From NCBI GenBank assembly GCA_000750105.3, contig JPHH03000003.1:806001-870000 (forward strand): a stretch of DNA of 64,000 bases, in the 5' to 3' direction. The notes below the pieces were generated by a model, which was not told the origin of the DNA, did not search any database, and saw only the letters and a list, made by a program, of their open reading frames with translations. This stretch comes from Tolypocladium sp. Sup5 PDA-1. Lineage: Eukaryota; Ascomycota; Sordariomycetes; Hypocreales; Ophiocordycipitaceae. Positions 43,336 to 54,945 of this stretch are shown piece by piece. Each line of letters opens with the position of its first letter. The first letter of the stretch is position 1. Both the position numbers and the translations under genes were made by a program.

Positions 43336-46300
43336 ATGGATTCCGATCTCATGGACGATTCCGTCTTCAGTTTGGACGATGAGTCTGACGGCTTCGTTCC
43401 AGAGATGGTGAGTGGTTCCCCGTTTGCCTTACATGACATGGCGGCTGCCTGTCAGCTGTCAGCTGCCAATCCATTTCGCGCGAGACTTGACACTGCACAA
43501 ACGCACTGCCCATCACCTTGCAACACCCTGCAACCCCTCCTCTCCACAACATTTTGTTCCTGGATGCCGGAGCAGTCGAAGATATCAACCCCTCACAAAG
43601 CCCGGACGCATCCAGCGTCACTGCCGTAGAGAAGTCGGCGCTTGCAGAAAGGCTACTGACCTCTGATGCACAGAAAGCCAAATCGGCTGCCAGTCGGCCT
43701 GCAGTGAAGAAGATGGCACAAACAACTTCAAAAGCGAAGCCTACGGCCAAGAAGCGCCCGAAGCCCGATAGCGATGGCGAAGACTCGATGGGAGAGTCCT
43801 CAGGCTTCTCCCACACACCTCCAAGCTCCAAGAAGCAAAAGAAGGCCCCGCCGCCCAAGAAGTCCGCTGGGAAGCCGTTGGCCGAACTGGAAAATGACAG
43901 CGTGGTCATTGATGCGCCCGCCAAGTCCAAGTCCAGCAAGACCGCTACCGAGACATATCAAAAGCTCACGCAGCTTGAGCACATAATCAAGCGTCCGGAC
44001 ACGTATATTGGATCGGTCGAGAAGACGGACCAGCAGATGTGGGTTTTCAACAAGGAGACTTCCCTGATGGAGTACCGCAACATCACCTTTGTTCCCGGCT
44101 TCTACAAGATTTTCGACGAAATCCTGGTCAACGCTGCAGACAACAAGCAGAGAGACAACTCGATGACACAGATGAAAATCAACATTGATCGCGAAACTGG
44201 GGAAATCAGCGTGGAGAACAATGGCAAGGGGATTCCGATTGTCGTTCACGAAAAGGAGAAGATCTACATTCCCGAGCTCATCTTTGGTCATCTGTTGGCT
44301 GGCTCCAACTTTGACGACAACGAACAGAAGACCGTCGGTGGCCGCAACGGATACGGAGCCAAGCTCTGCAACGTCTTCAGCACGGAGTTTGTTCTCGAAT
44401 GCCAGGACAGCGAGCATGGCAAGAGATACAAGCAAATGTGGACGGAGAACATGCAGAAGATGCACAAGGCTAAGATCACTTCGAGCAAAACTGCAGACTT
44501 TGTCCGCGTCACGTTCAAGCCGGACTATAACCGCTTTGGAATGCCGGAAGGTATCAGTGACGATCTGGAGGCACTTCTCTACCGAAGGGTGTACGACATG
44601 GCTGGCACTATCCGAGGCGTCAGGGTCCACCTCAACGGAAACCAGATCAAGCTCAAGGACTTCAAGTCATACTGCGACTTGTATGCCAAATCGATCGCCT
44701 CCGAAAGGAGTATGGAGGAAGGCGGTACCCCAACGTGTACCGTCGAGATCGACAAGGACAAAGGTCATCCCCGCTGGGAGGTTGGCTTCACAGTCTCTGA
44801 CGGCACGTTCCAGCAAGTGTCCTTTGTCAACTCCATTGCGACGACTTCGGGCGGCACGCACGTCAACTACATCGCCGACCAGATCACGGCATCGCTGCTT
44901 AAGACTCTCAACAAGAAGCAGAAGGGTCACACTTTGAAGCAGAGCCACCTTCGTAACCACATCTTCATCTTCGTCAACTGCCTCGTGAACAATCCCGCGT
45001 TCACGTCGCAAACAAAGGAGCAGCTTACGACCAAGTCTAGCCAATTTGGCAGCAAATGCGCCCTTGGCGACGAGTTCCTCAAGAAGATTGCCAAGTCGGA
45101 GGCAATCGAGAACATCATGGACTTTGCTCAGAAGAAGGCCGACAAGATGATGTCGAAGAGTGACGGCAACAAGCGTTCCAGGGTCAGCAACGCCAAGCTT
45201 GTCGAAGCCAACTTGGCGGGGACGCGGCGTGGCCACGAATGCACGCTCATCCTGACGGAAGGTGACTCGGCCAAGGGTCTGGCGGTTTCTGGCAGAGCTA
45301 TCCTGGACCCTGATCGCATTGGCGTCTTCCCCCTCCGAGGAAAGCTGTTGAACGTGCGAGATGCCTCGATTGATCAGATTACCAAGAACCAGGAGATCCA
45401 AAACATCAAGCAGTTCTTGGGCCTGAAGCATAAGCAAGTGTATACGGACACGAAGAGCCTTCGCTACGGCCACTTGATGATCATGGCCGATCAGGATCAC
45501 GATGGTAGCCATATCAAGGGCCTTCTCATCAATTTCCTTCAGGTCCAGTTCCCTTCGCTGCTCCAGATTCCTGAATTCTTCCGCGAGTTCATCACTCCCA
45601 TCGTGAAGGTCTGGCAGGGCCCGAACCCAAAGAAGCCGCTCAAGATGAAGTCGTTCTTCACGCAGCCACAGTACGAGGAATGGAAAGATGCCCACAAGTC
45701 TGAACAGACCCGATGGCAGAGCAAGTACTTCAAGGGTCTGGGAACAAGCACCAACGAAGATGCGCAGGTGTACTTCACCAACCTGGACGAGCACCTGAAG
45801 GAGTTTCAGGTGATGAAGGCGGAAGAGGCAGATCTCCTCGACTTGGCATTCTCCAAGAAGAAGGCCGATGCCAGAAAGGAGTGGCTTGGCAACTTTGTCC
45901 CAGGCACCTTCCTGGACCATTCGACCAAGGACATCACCTACAGCGACTTCGTAAACAAGGAGCTCATCCTGTTCAGCATGGCCGACAACATGCGGTCCAT
46001 CCCCTCTGTCATTGACGGATTCAAGCCTGGTCAGCGAAAGGTCATCTACGCGTGCCTCAAGCGAAACCTGGTCAAGGACAAGAAGGTGGTGGAGCTGGCA
46101 GGTTACGTCTCCGAGCAGACTGCCTACCATCACGGCGAGCAGTCGCTTCAGCAGACCATCATTGGCCTGGCCCAGAACTTTGTCGGATCGAACAACATCA
46201 ACTGCTTGGAACCAAGTGGAAATTTCGGTTCCCGACTTGCCGGAGGCTCCGACGCCGCTAGCCCCCGTTACACGTTCACGCGTCTATCACCGTTTGCGCG

Positions 46301-48642
46301 AAAGATTTTCTCTCCGCTAGACGAGCCATGCCTTAAGTACAACGTCGACGACGGGAACCCCATTGAGCCCGAAACATACTCTCCAATCCTCCCCATGGTG
46401 CTTGTCAACGGCGCCGATGGTATTGGTACGGGATGGAGCACGTCCATTCCCAACTATCACCCCATGGACATCGTCAAGAACCTGAAGCGCCGCATGGGTC
46501 GGATGGATCCGGATGACCCCGAAGACAGGCCGTTTGAAACCATGATGCCGTGGTTCCGAGGCTGGAAAGGAACCCCGGAGGCCGCTGGACCAGAACGTTA
46601 CAAGTTCAACGGCATTGCGTACCCGAACGAGCAGAACGCCAACGAGATTATGATCACGGAACTGCCCATCCGCATGTGGACTGATGACTTCAAGGCAAAA
46701 CTTGAAAAGGTCATCAGCGGCGTTGACGGCCCTACCTGGATCAAGGACTACAAGGAATTCAACGACCACAAAACAGTCCACTTCGAGATCATGGTAGATG
46801 AGAAGTACATTGACAAGGTCATGACAGAGGGCCTGCTGGAGCGGTTCAAGCTCACCAAGCAGGTTGCGACATCGAATCTGGTGGCCTTTGATGCTAACGG
46901 CCAAATTCGCAAGTACGAAAGGGTGGAGGATATACTGGAGGAATACTACCACCATCGGCTGGCCATGTACTTGGAACGAAAGGTAAACGCATCCCAACCG
47001 CAGCTACAAAAGGCTCAACACTGACGCATCGCAGAAACACTGGCTTGCCGTTTATCACGCCGACTTCCGGAAGCTCCAAAACCAGGCACGTTTCATCCAG
47101 GAGATTATTGATGGTGTCCTGGTCGTGAGCAAGAAGAAGAAGGATGTCCTTGTCCGGGAGCTTCGCGATCGCAAGTACGAGGCCTTCCCTCGTGGGTCGA
47201 GTGCGAAGAAGAAGGCCGCAGAGGACGAGGCCGACGCGTCGGGGGGCGAAGCCGAGGACGACGTCGCTGAAGGTGGTGCGCGCGACTACGATTACCTTCT
47301 TTCGGTAAGATCACCCGGGCATGTGTTCAAGGACTTGTGCTGACATGAACGGTAGATGCCCATCTGGGCCCTGACTCTTGAGCGTCTTGAAAAGCTCAAC
47401 GACGCCATTGCCAAGAAGAAGGCCGAGCACGACACGCTTCTGGCCAAGAGCGAGAAGGATCTGTGGTGCGCAGACCTCGAAGAGTTTGTGGCTGAGTGGG
47501 AGAATCAGCTTGCCCTCGACGCAGAGATCCAGACCAGCATTCGCCGTATGGGGCGCCGCGTGTCTAAGAAAATCGGCGCGGGCCGCGGACGCAAGGCCAA
47601 GGATGATGACGACTACGAACCCGACAAGAAGGGCAAGGGCAAGGCAAAGGCGACGGCAAAGGCCCCGGCAAAGGCCCCAGTAAAGGTGGAAACGAAGAGC
47701 TCGCAGAGGTTTGCGGAAATGTTTAGTTCCAAGCCGAAACCGAAGAAGGAGCCCAAGGAGGAGGTTGTCGAGTTGTCTGACAACTTCTCCGACGACGATT
47801 TCGCGGCTCTCAGCAGGAGCAAGCCGGCAACGGCCAAGAGCTCTCGGCCTCGATCTATATCGCAGTCTCAGTCGCAGTCTGAGGAGCCAGAGGTTGGGCG
47901 CACCAAGCGCGCCGCCGCGTCAAAGGCCAAAACGTTGTTCGACGTCTCTTCGGACAGCGACGACGACGACAAGATGCTGGGCGACATCGGGGCCATGGTC
48001 AAGGGCATCGGCATCCGGGACGGAGAATCTAGCGGACGGCTCAGTCTCTATGCCATGAACCGACCCGAGTCTAGCCACGGCAACGCCGGCGCCGGCGGGC
48101 TGCCTAAGCTGAAGACGAAGGCGTCGAAGTCTTCGTTCGACGTGGACAGTCCTGACGAGACCAACTACGAAATGTTGGCCAAGTCGTCACCACACAAGAC
48201 GGCGACGAAGGGAGACGTAGTGGACAGCTTCCTGTCCGACGACTTCCCCGTCGCACCAGCCAAGGCGGCACCAGCCAAGGCGTCGTCTGGCGCCGCGACG
48301 TCGAACTCTGAGGCTATCCTGGCAACAGTCAAGAAACCACGTGGACGCCCGGCCGGGGCAAAGAACAAGACCAAGGCTGAGCCCAAGCCCAAGGCAGCGC
48401 CCAAACCCACGACACTGTCTCCCGCAGCCAAGGCATACGCGGCCAGGAAGAAGAAGATTGTCATCGAGGACGACTCGGACGACGAAATGGCCGATCCCCC
48501 GTCGCCCGTCCCCAAGCCTGCGGCACGAGGCCGACCGGGAAGAGCGGCAGCTGCGAGACGACCGGTCGTGGTTGACGATGACTCGTCCATGGCGCAGGAT
48601 GAGAGCGATGACCCATTTGAGGTTGACGATGATGATGACTAG
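43336..48642 (+). CDS. top2: DNA topoisomerase II (about 1679 aa)
   Basis: It passes one duplex through another using ATP, decatenating chromosomes in the nucleus. Exons: a short first exon from 43336, then about 43576-46982, 47035-47304 and 47356-48642. The ATPase (GHKL) domain starts after LEHIIKRPDTYIGSVE and has GRNGYGAKLCNVFS. TOPRIM shows LTEGDSAKGLAVSG and DQDHDGSHIKGL. The winged-helix region carries the active-site Tyr in SPRYTFTRL (codon 46269-46271, about residue 924). The C-terminus is a Lys/Ala/Ser-rich tail with acidic patches. The first junction is unsettled. GTGAGT at 43408 does not keep frame with the CAG ending at 43575, whereas GTGGTT at 43412 does. The product is otherwise complete. 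Confidence 0.95.
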
Positions 48643-49703
48643 TCATGTGGCGGCAAAGTCCCGGGGTGAACTTTGATGCATGATTCTAGTAGCTTTGCTT
48701 TGGAGCGAGTCGAGAACACGGCGATAGAGGAATGGATGGACGGTGAGCTTGCTTTGCTCTGTGGCGTTGGGGAGAGGGAACGATATCTTAGCGTATCTCC
48801 TTTTATCTGTTACGTCTTTGCTAAATTTCTCAAACCGTTTACTTGGACACTCTCTGCTTGTAGAATCTTTGCAAGCTTTCACGCCTTGCTGGGCGAGAGG
48901 CTTCACCCATCTCCACGCCTCCCCACGTCTGGGCATATGCACGCGCATTTACCCTCGGCTCCGTCACGGCGTCTGGGTCATAGCCCGCCTCGAAAGCTTC
49001 TTTGCAGGCTCTAGAGCCTTCTCCCATATCGCCCAATGTAGGGGCGTCCTGCCGCTGCCAGACGCGATCAGCTTCTTCCGCAACACCTAGATTTCACCAT
49101 TATAGAGGACCCCAGCTGAGATGGCGCCTCCAAGGACGATGTACGGAAGCGGTTCTCCGAGTGGTACGAGACCCGCAGTGTCGAGCGTGACGGGCATGGA
49201 GTCGGCCACCCCTCGCGCAGGGCCATCTCCCCAGGTTCGAGTACCGTCTCTACTCGAGGCCTCCGTTGATCCATCCAGGGCACGTGCGTGGTTGCAAGGT
49301 GCCAGGTTAGAACTCCTGCGCCGACCACACATGGCAACCAAAAGACAACATCAAATCACATGCAACACTCGAGCACTGTAAGAGTTAAAAGAGCCTCGTA
49401 GTCGTATGAGTTCCTCGGCAGTCAGAAATTTGGGCTAGCTGGTAGAGATAGATGGACGACTTTCCGGATGACGTCTCTGTGCTGTTGGTGTTTGTTCCAA
49501 TTATAAGTCCTTTAAGGCTTATCGATAACGCCATAAAAGGCGGAGGGCTTAGAGGGGTTACCTATCCATCTCAACGTCCCCCCTCCGTACTTCTACAAAA
49601 CACCACCCACCTCAACCACGAGACGTTCCTCTAAGCACAGCAACAACAAATTCGGCCCATCTGCGGGACCCCTCCGCACCCGTCTCCTCATCACCACCCC
49701 ACG
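48643..49703. other. Intergenic region, no gene seen
   Basis: This is 1.06 kb between TOP2 and TAP42, both plus-strand. A CTCCGTAC element sits near 49582, close to the TAP42 leader. No coding sequence or RNA gene is supportable. Confidence 0.5.
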
Positions 49704-50774
49704 ATGGCCTCGTCCGACGAGCCGCAGTCCCTGCGCGCCGTCTTCGAGGACGCAGAGGAGAAGCGCCGCGCCCTCGAGACCAGCCCCGACGCCACATCTC
49801 CCTCCTACGCCGCCGCCGTCGACGCCGCCCTCGCGCTGTACGGCCGCGTCCTCGAGCAGATATCCGCCGTCGCCCTCTTCTCCCCCAACGAGGGCGCCGA
49901 GGACCTGGCCACCAGCTCGCTGCCCTACCTGCTGGCCAACTTCCACGCCGCCGAGCTCGTCCAGCGCACGCCCTTCGCCAGCCCCGCGCAGCGCCTCCTC
50001 ACGCTGCGCCGCGCGCGCGCCGCGTACGAGCGCTTCCTCAACCTCGTCGACGCGTACGGGCTCGTCGCGCCGCCGTATGACAGGCTGCTCGAGCGGTACC
50101 GCGACGACGGCGAGGGCTTCGCGGCGGTGCCGGCCGGGAGCGACGCGGCGGCGAAACGGGACGGCAAGATTGCCGGCTTCAGGGCGGAGAAGGCGCTGAG
50201 GGAGAAGATTGCGTATCTGAAGGCGAACCCGGGGTATGCCGAGCGCGGCGACGAGGAGATTGTGCGCGAGGTGCATCTCATGAGCGTCACGTACAGCATA
50301 CACGCAACCTTTCAGGCCCTCGACTCGCTCAACCGCGAGCTCCCCCTCCTCGCACAGGCGCCCTCCTCCTCCAACGACCACCCGTCGGCCCATTCCTCAA
50401 CAACACTACGCGGCGCCGACGACGCCGACACCCGCCTCGACCAGTCCCTCCGCGCCGCCACCTCCCGCGGCGGCCCGCTCCTCACGCAAAAGGGTAAGCC
50501 GCTGCAGCCCTTTACGCTCGTCGGCTCGCGCGCCGACCTCGCCCGCGGCGTCTTCCGCCCGGGCCACAACCTGCCCACCATGTCCATCGACGAGTACCTC
50601 GAGGAGGAGCGCCGCCGGGGCGGCATCCTCGAGGGCGGCACCGACCCGCCCAAGAAGGTCATCGACGACGAGGACATGGACGCCGTCGACCGCGAGACGT
50701 ACAAGGCGCGCGACTGGGACGACTTCAAAGATGACAATCCGAGGGGGTCGGGCAACACGCTGAACATGGGGTAG
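49704..50774 (+). CDS. tap42: TAP42-family PP2A-associated protein (356 aa)
   Basis: It binds the catalytic subunits of PP2A-like phosphatases and links them to TOR signalling. It is a single exon in a context ACG-ATG-GCC. The N-terminal two thirds form an all-helical TPR-like domain (LRAVFEDAEEKRRALE, LYGRVLEQISAVALFSPNE, LPYLLANFHAAELVQRTP, RAAYERFLNLVDAYGL, REVHLMSVTYSIHATFQALDS, partly quoted). The C-terminal part has the family signature PFTLVGSRADLARGVFRPGH then LPTMSIDEYLEEE, and ends in an acidic DWDDFKDDNPRGSGNTLN tail. Length is normal. It is convergent with the gene at 51125. Identification is firm. Confidence 0.95.
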   Translation: MASSDEPQSLRAVFEDAEEKRRALETSPDATSPSYAAAVDAALALYGRVLEQISAVALFSPNEGAEDLATSSLPYLLANFHAAELVQRTPFASPAQRLLTLRRARAAYERFLNLVDAYGLVAPPYDRLLERYRDDGEGFAAVPAGSDAAAKRDGKIAGFRAEKALREKIAYLKANPGYAERGDEEIVREVHLMSVTYSIHATFQALDSLNRELPLLAQAPSSSNDHPSAHSSTTLRGADDADTRLDQSLRAATSRGGPLLTQKGKPLQPFTLVGSRADLARGVFRPGHNLPTMSIDEYLEEERRRGGILEGGTDPPKKVIDDEDMDAVDRETYKARDWDDFKDDNPRGSGNTLNMG

Positions 50775-51124
50775 TTTCTGGATGTGGGAGAAAAGGGGCA
50801 TGCTTGATTTCACACGCGGGTGGGCATATTCAACGGCGTTTGGGAAGCGGGAGACGACTAGAATCGCATTTGCATAGACTGCTAGGCAGCTGAATGGCAT
50901 CTGATAGATACCCAAATCATTCAAAACAGAAACAACATCGTATCTTGCTGTATTGTATCGTATTGTCATCCAAACAGTTGTGCTTTTAGAGTCCTTCGTA
51001 GCCAGCCCTTCCGTATTATCCAAACCATGCCATCCGCAACCTGTCAGCCCGTGAATGAACACGCGGCACCATCCCATCCAAGCGTTGCCTCCCAAGGTAG
51101 TCACAAACTCCATTTAGCATCCTA
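50775..51124. other. Convergent intergenic region
   Basis: These 350 bp hold two 3' UTRs. It includes the A/T-rich word TATTGTATCGTATTGT near 50950, plausible as part of a polyadenylation region. No gene was seen. Confidence 0.5.
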
Positions 51125-53689
51125 TCATACCATCACCACGCTCTCGTCGCTGTCGCTCACGTCGCTAAACGGCCTCCCCACGTCGTCATAACCATCCGCG
51201 ATCACGGATTCATTGTCCATGTCTGACTCGACCATCGTGTCGACCGCCTGGCCAACTCCCTGGTGCTCCGCCGGTACCTCAAACTTGGCATCCTGGTATT
51301 CTGCTGTATTCGCCGTAAATGCATCCGACTCGATGGACACGTCGTCGGCAATGACTCTATCCGGCCGATGCACGGTGGAGATGCTGTCGTGGACGTCGAT
51401 AGACGCGGCCGTCGTGCTCCCCTTGAACCTCATGGCCGACATGTCCTCAATCATCGACTCGGATATACTTGGGGGCGCCGAGGGTAGCGTTCTGCCCGTG
51501 TGGTACGCTGGGCCGGGTCCGTTCGGCCCCATGTCTGTCGGAGGAACGAAACTCTCAAAGACACCGCCCGTGCCGTCGTCGAACCCGCCAGCCCAGAGCG
51601 GCAGGAACTTCATCTCGTTGATGGTGAGCGTGAGCAGCATGTGACGCGTAATGTTCAGCGGCGGATCAACGTCGTGTCGGATCCAGGAGAGAGTCAGGGG
51701 TCGAAGTGCGTCCTTGACCTCCCAGTCCAACCGGTCGAGGTCGACCAAAGGCAGCTTGACGGAGTGGTACTTGATGGATCCATTGTTATCCTTGACTGTA
51801 TCCAAAAACTCTGCCCATTCGTCAGTGCACATCATGGCAGGCCTATCAAAGGCAACATGTTGCAGCGCCTTGGCGACCTCCTCCAGCAACAGGGAGTACT
51901 GTAGTCTATCCGATGTTTGCTCCACCGTAGGCAGTCCAAGGTACAGAGCCCAGCTACATCGCTCGCCCAGGTCGTTGTATATAAAAGGGCACAGAAGCTT
52001 CTGGACCAGATTCGCATTGCACAGGATATCACTGAGCTTCTCAAAGTCTTGGGGTAGAACATAGGTCGCTCGATCCATGTCCATGCTCCAGAGCATCGGG
52101 TGCGCGTCGTTGATATGCTCGCGGGCGGCATCGTTGAACTTGGAAGTAACCGTGTCCTGGAGTGCTTTCATAAGTCGGCGCAGCTTTTCAAGCGCGGTTC
52201 GGCAGATGAACTCGTCGCCTCTGGTGAGAAGAAGCTCCAGCCTCCGTAGCTTGCTCCACCCTTGAATGTTCCAATAGTCAAACAGGTTCGGGCTCCGAAG
52301 CAGAGTTTTCGTCAACGACACGCGCTCGACAAGAGCCCGAGCAGCGTGCTGGATGAGGTTATTCAGCTCGTCGCCGCACTCTCCCAGCCTTCGTCCGAAG
52401 ACTGTCGTTCGTGAGAGTTCCCGCTTGGCATCGTCCGTGGCAGCTTCGCTGAGCGCCATTTCATTGACCAGAATCCGAAAGGCGCATTGCGTCACCTGAG
52501 GGATCTCCAAAGCAAATCCAATTCGGAGCGCTTCCTCGGGCAGAATCTCAATAAACCTCATATTGGTGCCGTGCATAAACCACTGCACAACTCGGTCTCG
52601 CACAACGGAGGGACAGTCGAAGATCTTGGCCAGGGCCACGAGGGTCCAGACTCGGCTCGCCGAGTCCATGAGGACGTCGCGGCCTTCGATGAGAATTAGC
52701 AGGCGGATAATGGCGTTGCGGTGGCGGACGGGGCAGTAGTCTGGGATCTGGCGAAAAGGCGGCGTCTTGTAGATGCTGTCGTTGCCGTCGGCCTTCATTT
52801 TGATGAGTTGATCAGGTGTCGGTGGAATCAGCTTCCTCGTTCCCGTATCCGAGCCTGATTTCACCATTTCATCGGCAAGATCGTCAACAGACATCTTGCT
52901 CAAGTCCTTCTGTGAGCCACTGGATTCTTCGTCGTTGTCATTTTCGAGCGTTGCGGTTGCCTGTCGCTTACACGTACAGACATCATCGTGTCCAGCCACC
53001 AGGCTGGGGTCGACGTCGTGGAACTTGGACGAGCTCCACCACTTCATGACGCCGGGCGTGAGGGACAGCTCTGTCATCTCGAAGACCAGTTCGTCCCCCT
53101 CCGAGGGCGGCGTCAGGTCGAGAAGGTACTTGACGCCTTCGGGGAGCTTGTTGACCATCTTGCGGCGGCGGTGTATCCGGAACTGGTACGTCGGGCGCAG
53201 CATCTCGGCAAACTTGGAGGACCCTGTGGCCAGCAGCTTTTCGGAGTGGACGCGAAACTTCTGGGACCTGTAGGCGATGCCATCGCAGTCGGCTTGGTTC
53301 CTGGGGTCTTTGGGGGTGCTGGGCAAATCGACAAAGACCATAGTGTCGCCCGTTCTCAGCTCAAACTCGGTGGAGTGGACCATGTACAGCTCCATGTTTC
53401 GCGCAGATTTGATCTCTGACCCGAACCTGAGGAGCTGCGGGATGCGCTTAGGACCGCGGGGTCTGTTGAAGTTGGCGTCTACAACTTGCCCGAGCCTCTC
53501 GCCAGTTTGTGGACCGTCGTTGGACCTGCGAAGGGGGGAGGCTTGGATTGAATCGTTGTCGTCGTCGCCATCACCACATTTGAAGAGTTCTGGAAGATTT
53601 GGCCATGGCTCCAGGTCACGCCAGGGAGTGAGGCCTTGTTCAGGACGGTCGGTGGACGTGTTCCAGCCGGTAGCATATTGTCGCGACAT
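51125..53689 (-). CDS. Large conserved protein with a BTB-like segment (854 aa), function unknown
   Basis: It is a single long exon from a clear ATG at 53689 to a TGA at 51125. The acidic N-terminus leads into a segment (about 130-225) with BTB/POZ character (YRSQKFRVHSEKLLATGSSK, FAEMLRP, LLDLTPPSEGDE), where such domains mediate dimerisation or Cul3 binding. The middle (about 320-650) is helical and contains NAIIRLLILIEGRDVLMDSA, RFIEILPEEALRIGFALEIP and repeated Leu-rich helices. The C-terminal 130 residues are acidic and disordered, ending DVSDSDESVVMV. It has no membrane span. I recognise the type as a conserved uncharacterised protein of filamentous ascomycetes, but no specific role can be given. 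Confidence 0.75.
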   Translation of the reverse strand: MSRQYATGWNTSTDRPEQGLTPWRDLEPWPNLPELFKCGDGDDDNDSIQASPLRRSNDGPQTGERLGQVVDANFNRPRGPKRIPQLLRFGSEIKSARNMELYMVHSTEFELRTGDTMVFVDLPSTPKDPRNQADCDGIAYRSQKFRVHSEKLLATGSSKFAEMLRPTYQFRIHRRRKMVNKLPEGVKYLLDLTPPSEGDELVFEMTELSLTPGVMKWWSSSKFHDVDPSLVAGHDDVCTCKRQATATLENDNDEESSGSQKDLSKMSVDDLADEMVKSGSDTGTRKLIPPTPDQLIKMKADGNDSIYKTPPFRQIPDYCPVRHRNAIIRLLILIEGRDVLMDSASRVWTLVALAKIFDCPSVVRDRVVQWFMHGTNMRFIEILPEEALRIGFALEIPQVTQCAFRILVNEMALSEAATDDAKRELSRTTVFGRRLGECGDELNNLIQHAARALVERVSLTKTLLRSPNLFDYWNIQGWSKLRRLELLLTRGDEFICRTALEKLRRLMKALQDTVTSKFNDAAREHINDAHPMLWSMDMDRATYVLPQDFEKLSDILCNANLVQKLLCPFIYNDLGERCSWALYLGLPTVEQTSDRLQYSLLLEEVAKALQHVAFDRPAMMCTDEWAEFLDTVKDNNGSIKYHSVKLPLVDLDRLDWEVKDALRPLTLSWIRHDVDPPLNITRHMLLTLTINEMKFLPLWAGGFDDGTGGVFESFVPPTDMGPNGPGPAYHTGRTLPSAPPSISESMIEDMSAMRFKGSTTAASIDVHDSISTVHRPDRVIADDVSIESDAFTANTAEYQDAKFEVPAEHQGVGQAVDTMVESDMDNESVIADGYDDVGRPFSDVSDSDESVVMV

Positions 53690-54945
53690 TGCTGATTAGA
53701 GTGAGCCTCGCTGGCTGGCCGGTATGGGGAGCCTGGGTCGTCGAGCTGGCAAGCCAGAGTGAGCAATCGCCGTCCTGAGGCTCATGCACAGTAGGTAAAC
53801 TCAGGTAACTCGTAGTGTGACGATTGGACTACCTCAATTGACTAACACGCCTGAGGTCGCCACGAAGCGAGGAGCCTGCGTTGCTACTGGGTATCTTGGG
53901 GAATCAGCTTCGGCGGGATAAGAAGCATGGAGTAGGAGGAGATGGAGATGATGCTCTGCGACGAATGGATGAAAAGAAGAAAGAATGAAGATGGGGAGCT
54001 GCTGATGGACTGCAGCCTGTTGGTTGTCTTAGTTGGGCAGCTCCTGCATTGCATGTCATGTGCCCGTGACACGTGCATCGAGAGGCAACGGGCGGCAGAA
54101 GTAGCCGCATCCAGGCGCACCTGCCGCAGTAGTTTTAACAACTGGCAACCTGACTTTTAAGGACTTTTAAGGCCTGCAATGTCTTGCGGCATTCAGTCAA
54201 CGGCAGAAGTAGAACCAAGCCACACAGGACGCGTTCAAGTCGTGGGCTGGGCTGGGCCGATCATTAGTGCGCTGAGTGCGCTGCGCCACAATCCGAAGTC
54301 CAACGAGGAGGACTCGGCGGGATGGACGGCTGCTGCCTGTCTCGGCGACTGCCAATTGCAGACAGCAGAAGCGCGGTTGGAATATATTTCACGATGGACG
54401 CCTAAATCATTCACACCAGCGATAGGGCACAACTTTCGTTCGCCTTCAGGCACTCAAAAGGCCTCGAGCTAATAGCACTCTGCCTGTCGACGCATTCAAT
54501 GCAATGCAGACATCAGAACCCCACCGTCAGAGGCTACCCACCCACTCACTTCACCATTCCAGACACCAATCGACGATGACACTCGAGGCGTGTACCATAC
54601 TGGTGAGTGAAATTGTCCTTTCACCCGCATCCAAACAAGCGGCACACACGCCATCCTCGCCGCTTAATGCCGTTTCCAATGCTACAGTCCCAGCTCTCAA
54701 AATCAGTTGGCCTTATCTCGACGCCGTACAGTCTGCCCAGACCCCCTTATTGTCATAGTATAAGAGCCCCGGTAGGCCCGCTCTCCCTTCTTGTCCCCTT
54801 CCCTCCTTAAAGGCAAGCCTAGGAAAGCAGCAGTCCAGACAAAGCCTGGCTAGCGAATGTGCACAAAGAGCACATAAGCGGGCGTCGCCTAGAAGACGGT
54901 ACTCGTATGTGATGATCATGTTCTCCTTGTCTATTCATACAGATG
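53690..54945. other. Intergenic region, no gene seen
   Basis: This is 1.26 kb between the start of the BTB-like gene and a kinase-like pseudogene. Small open frames on both strands have no motif. A short direct repeat of ACTTTTAAGG occurs at about 54151-54170. Confidence 0.5.

Noticed and set aside
44667..46133. 488-codon open frame on the minus strand
   Set aside because: Lies wholly antisense to the TOP2 catalytic region, which has every family motif; the minus reading has none.
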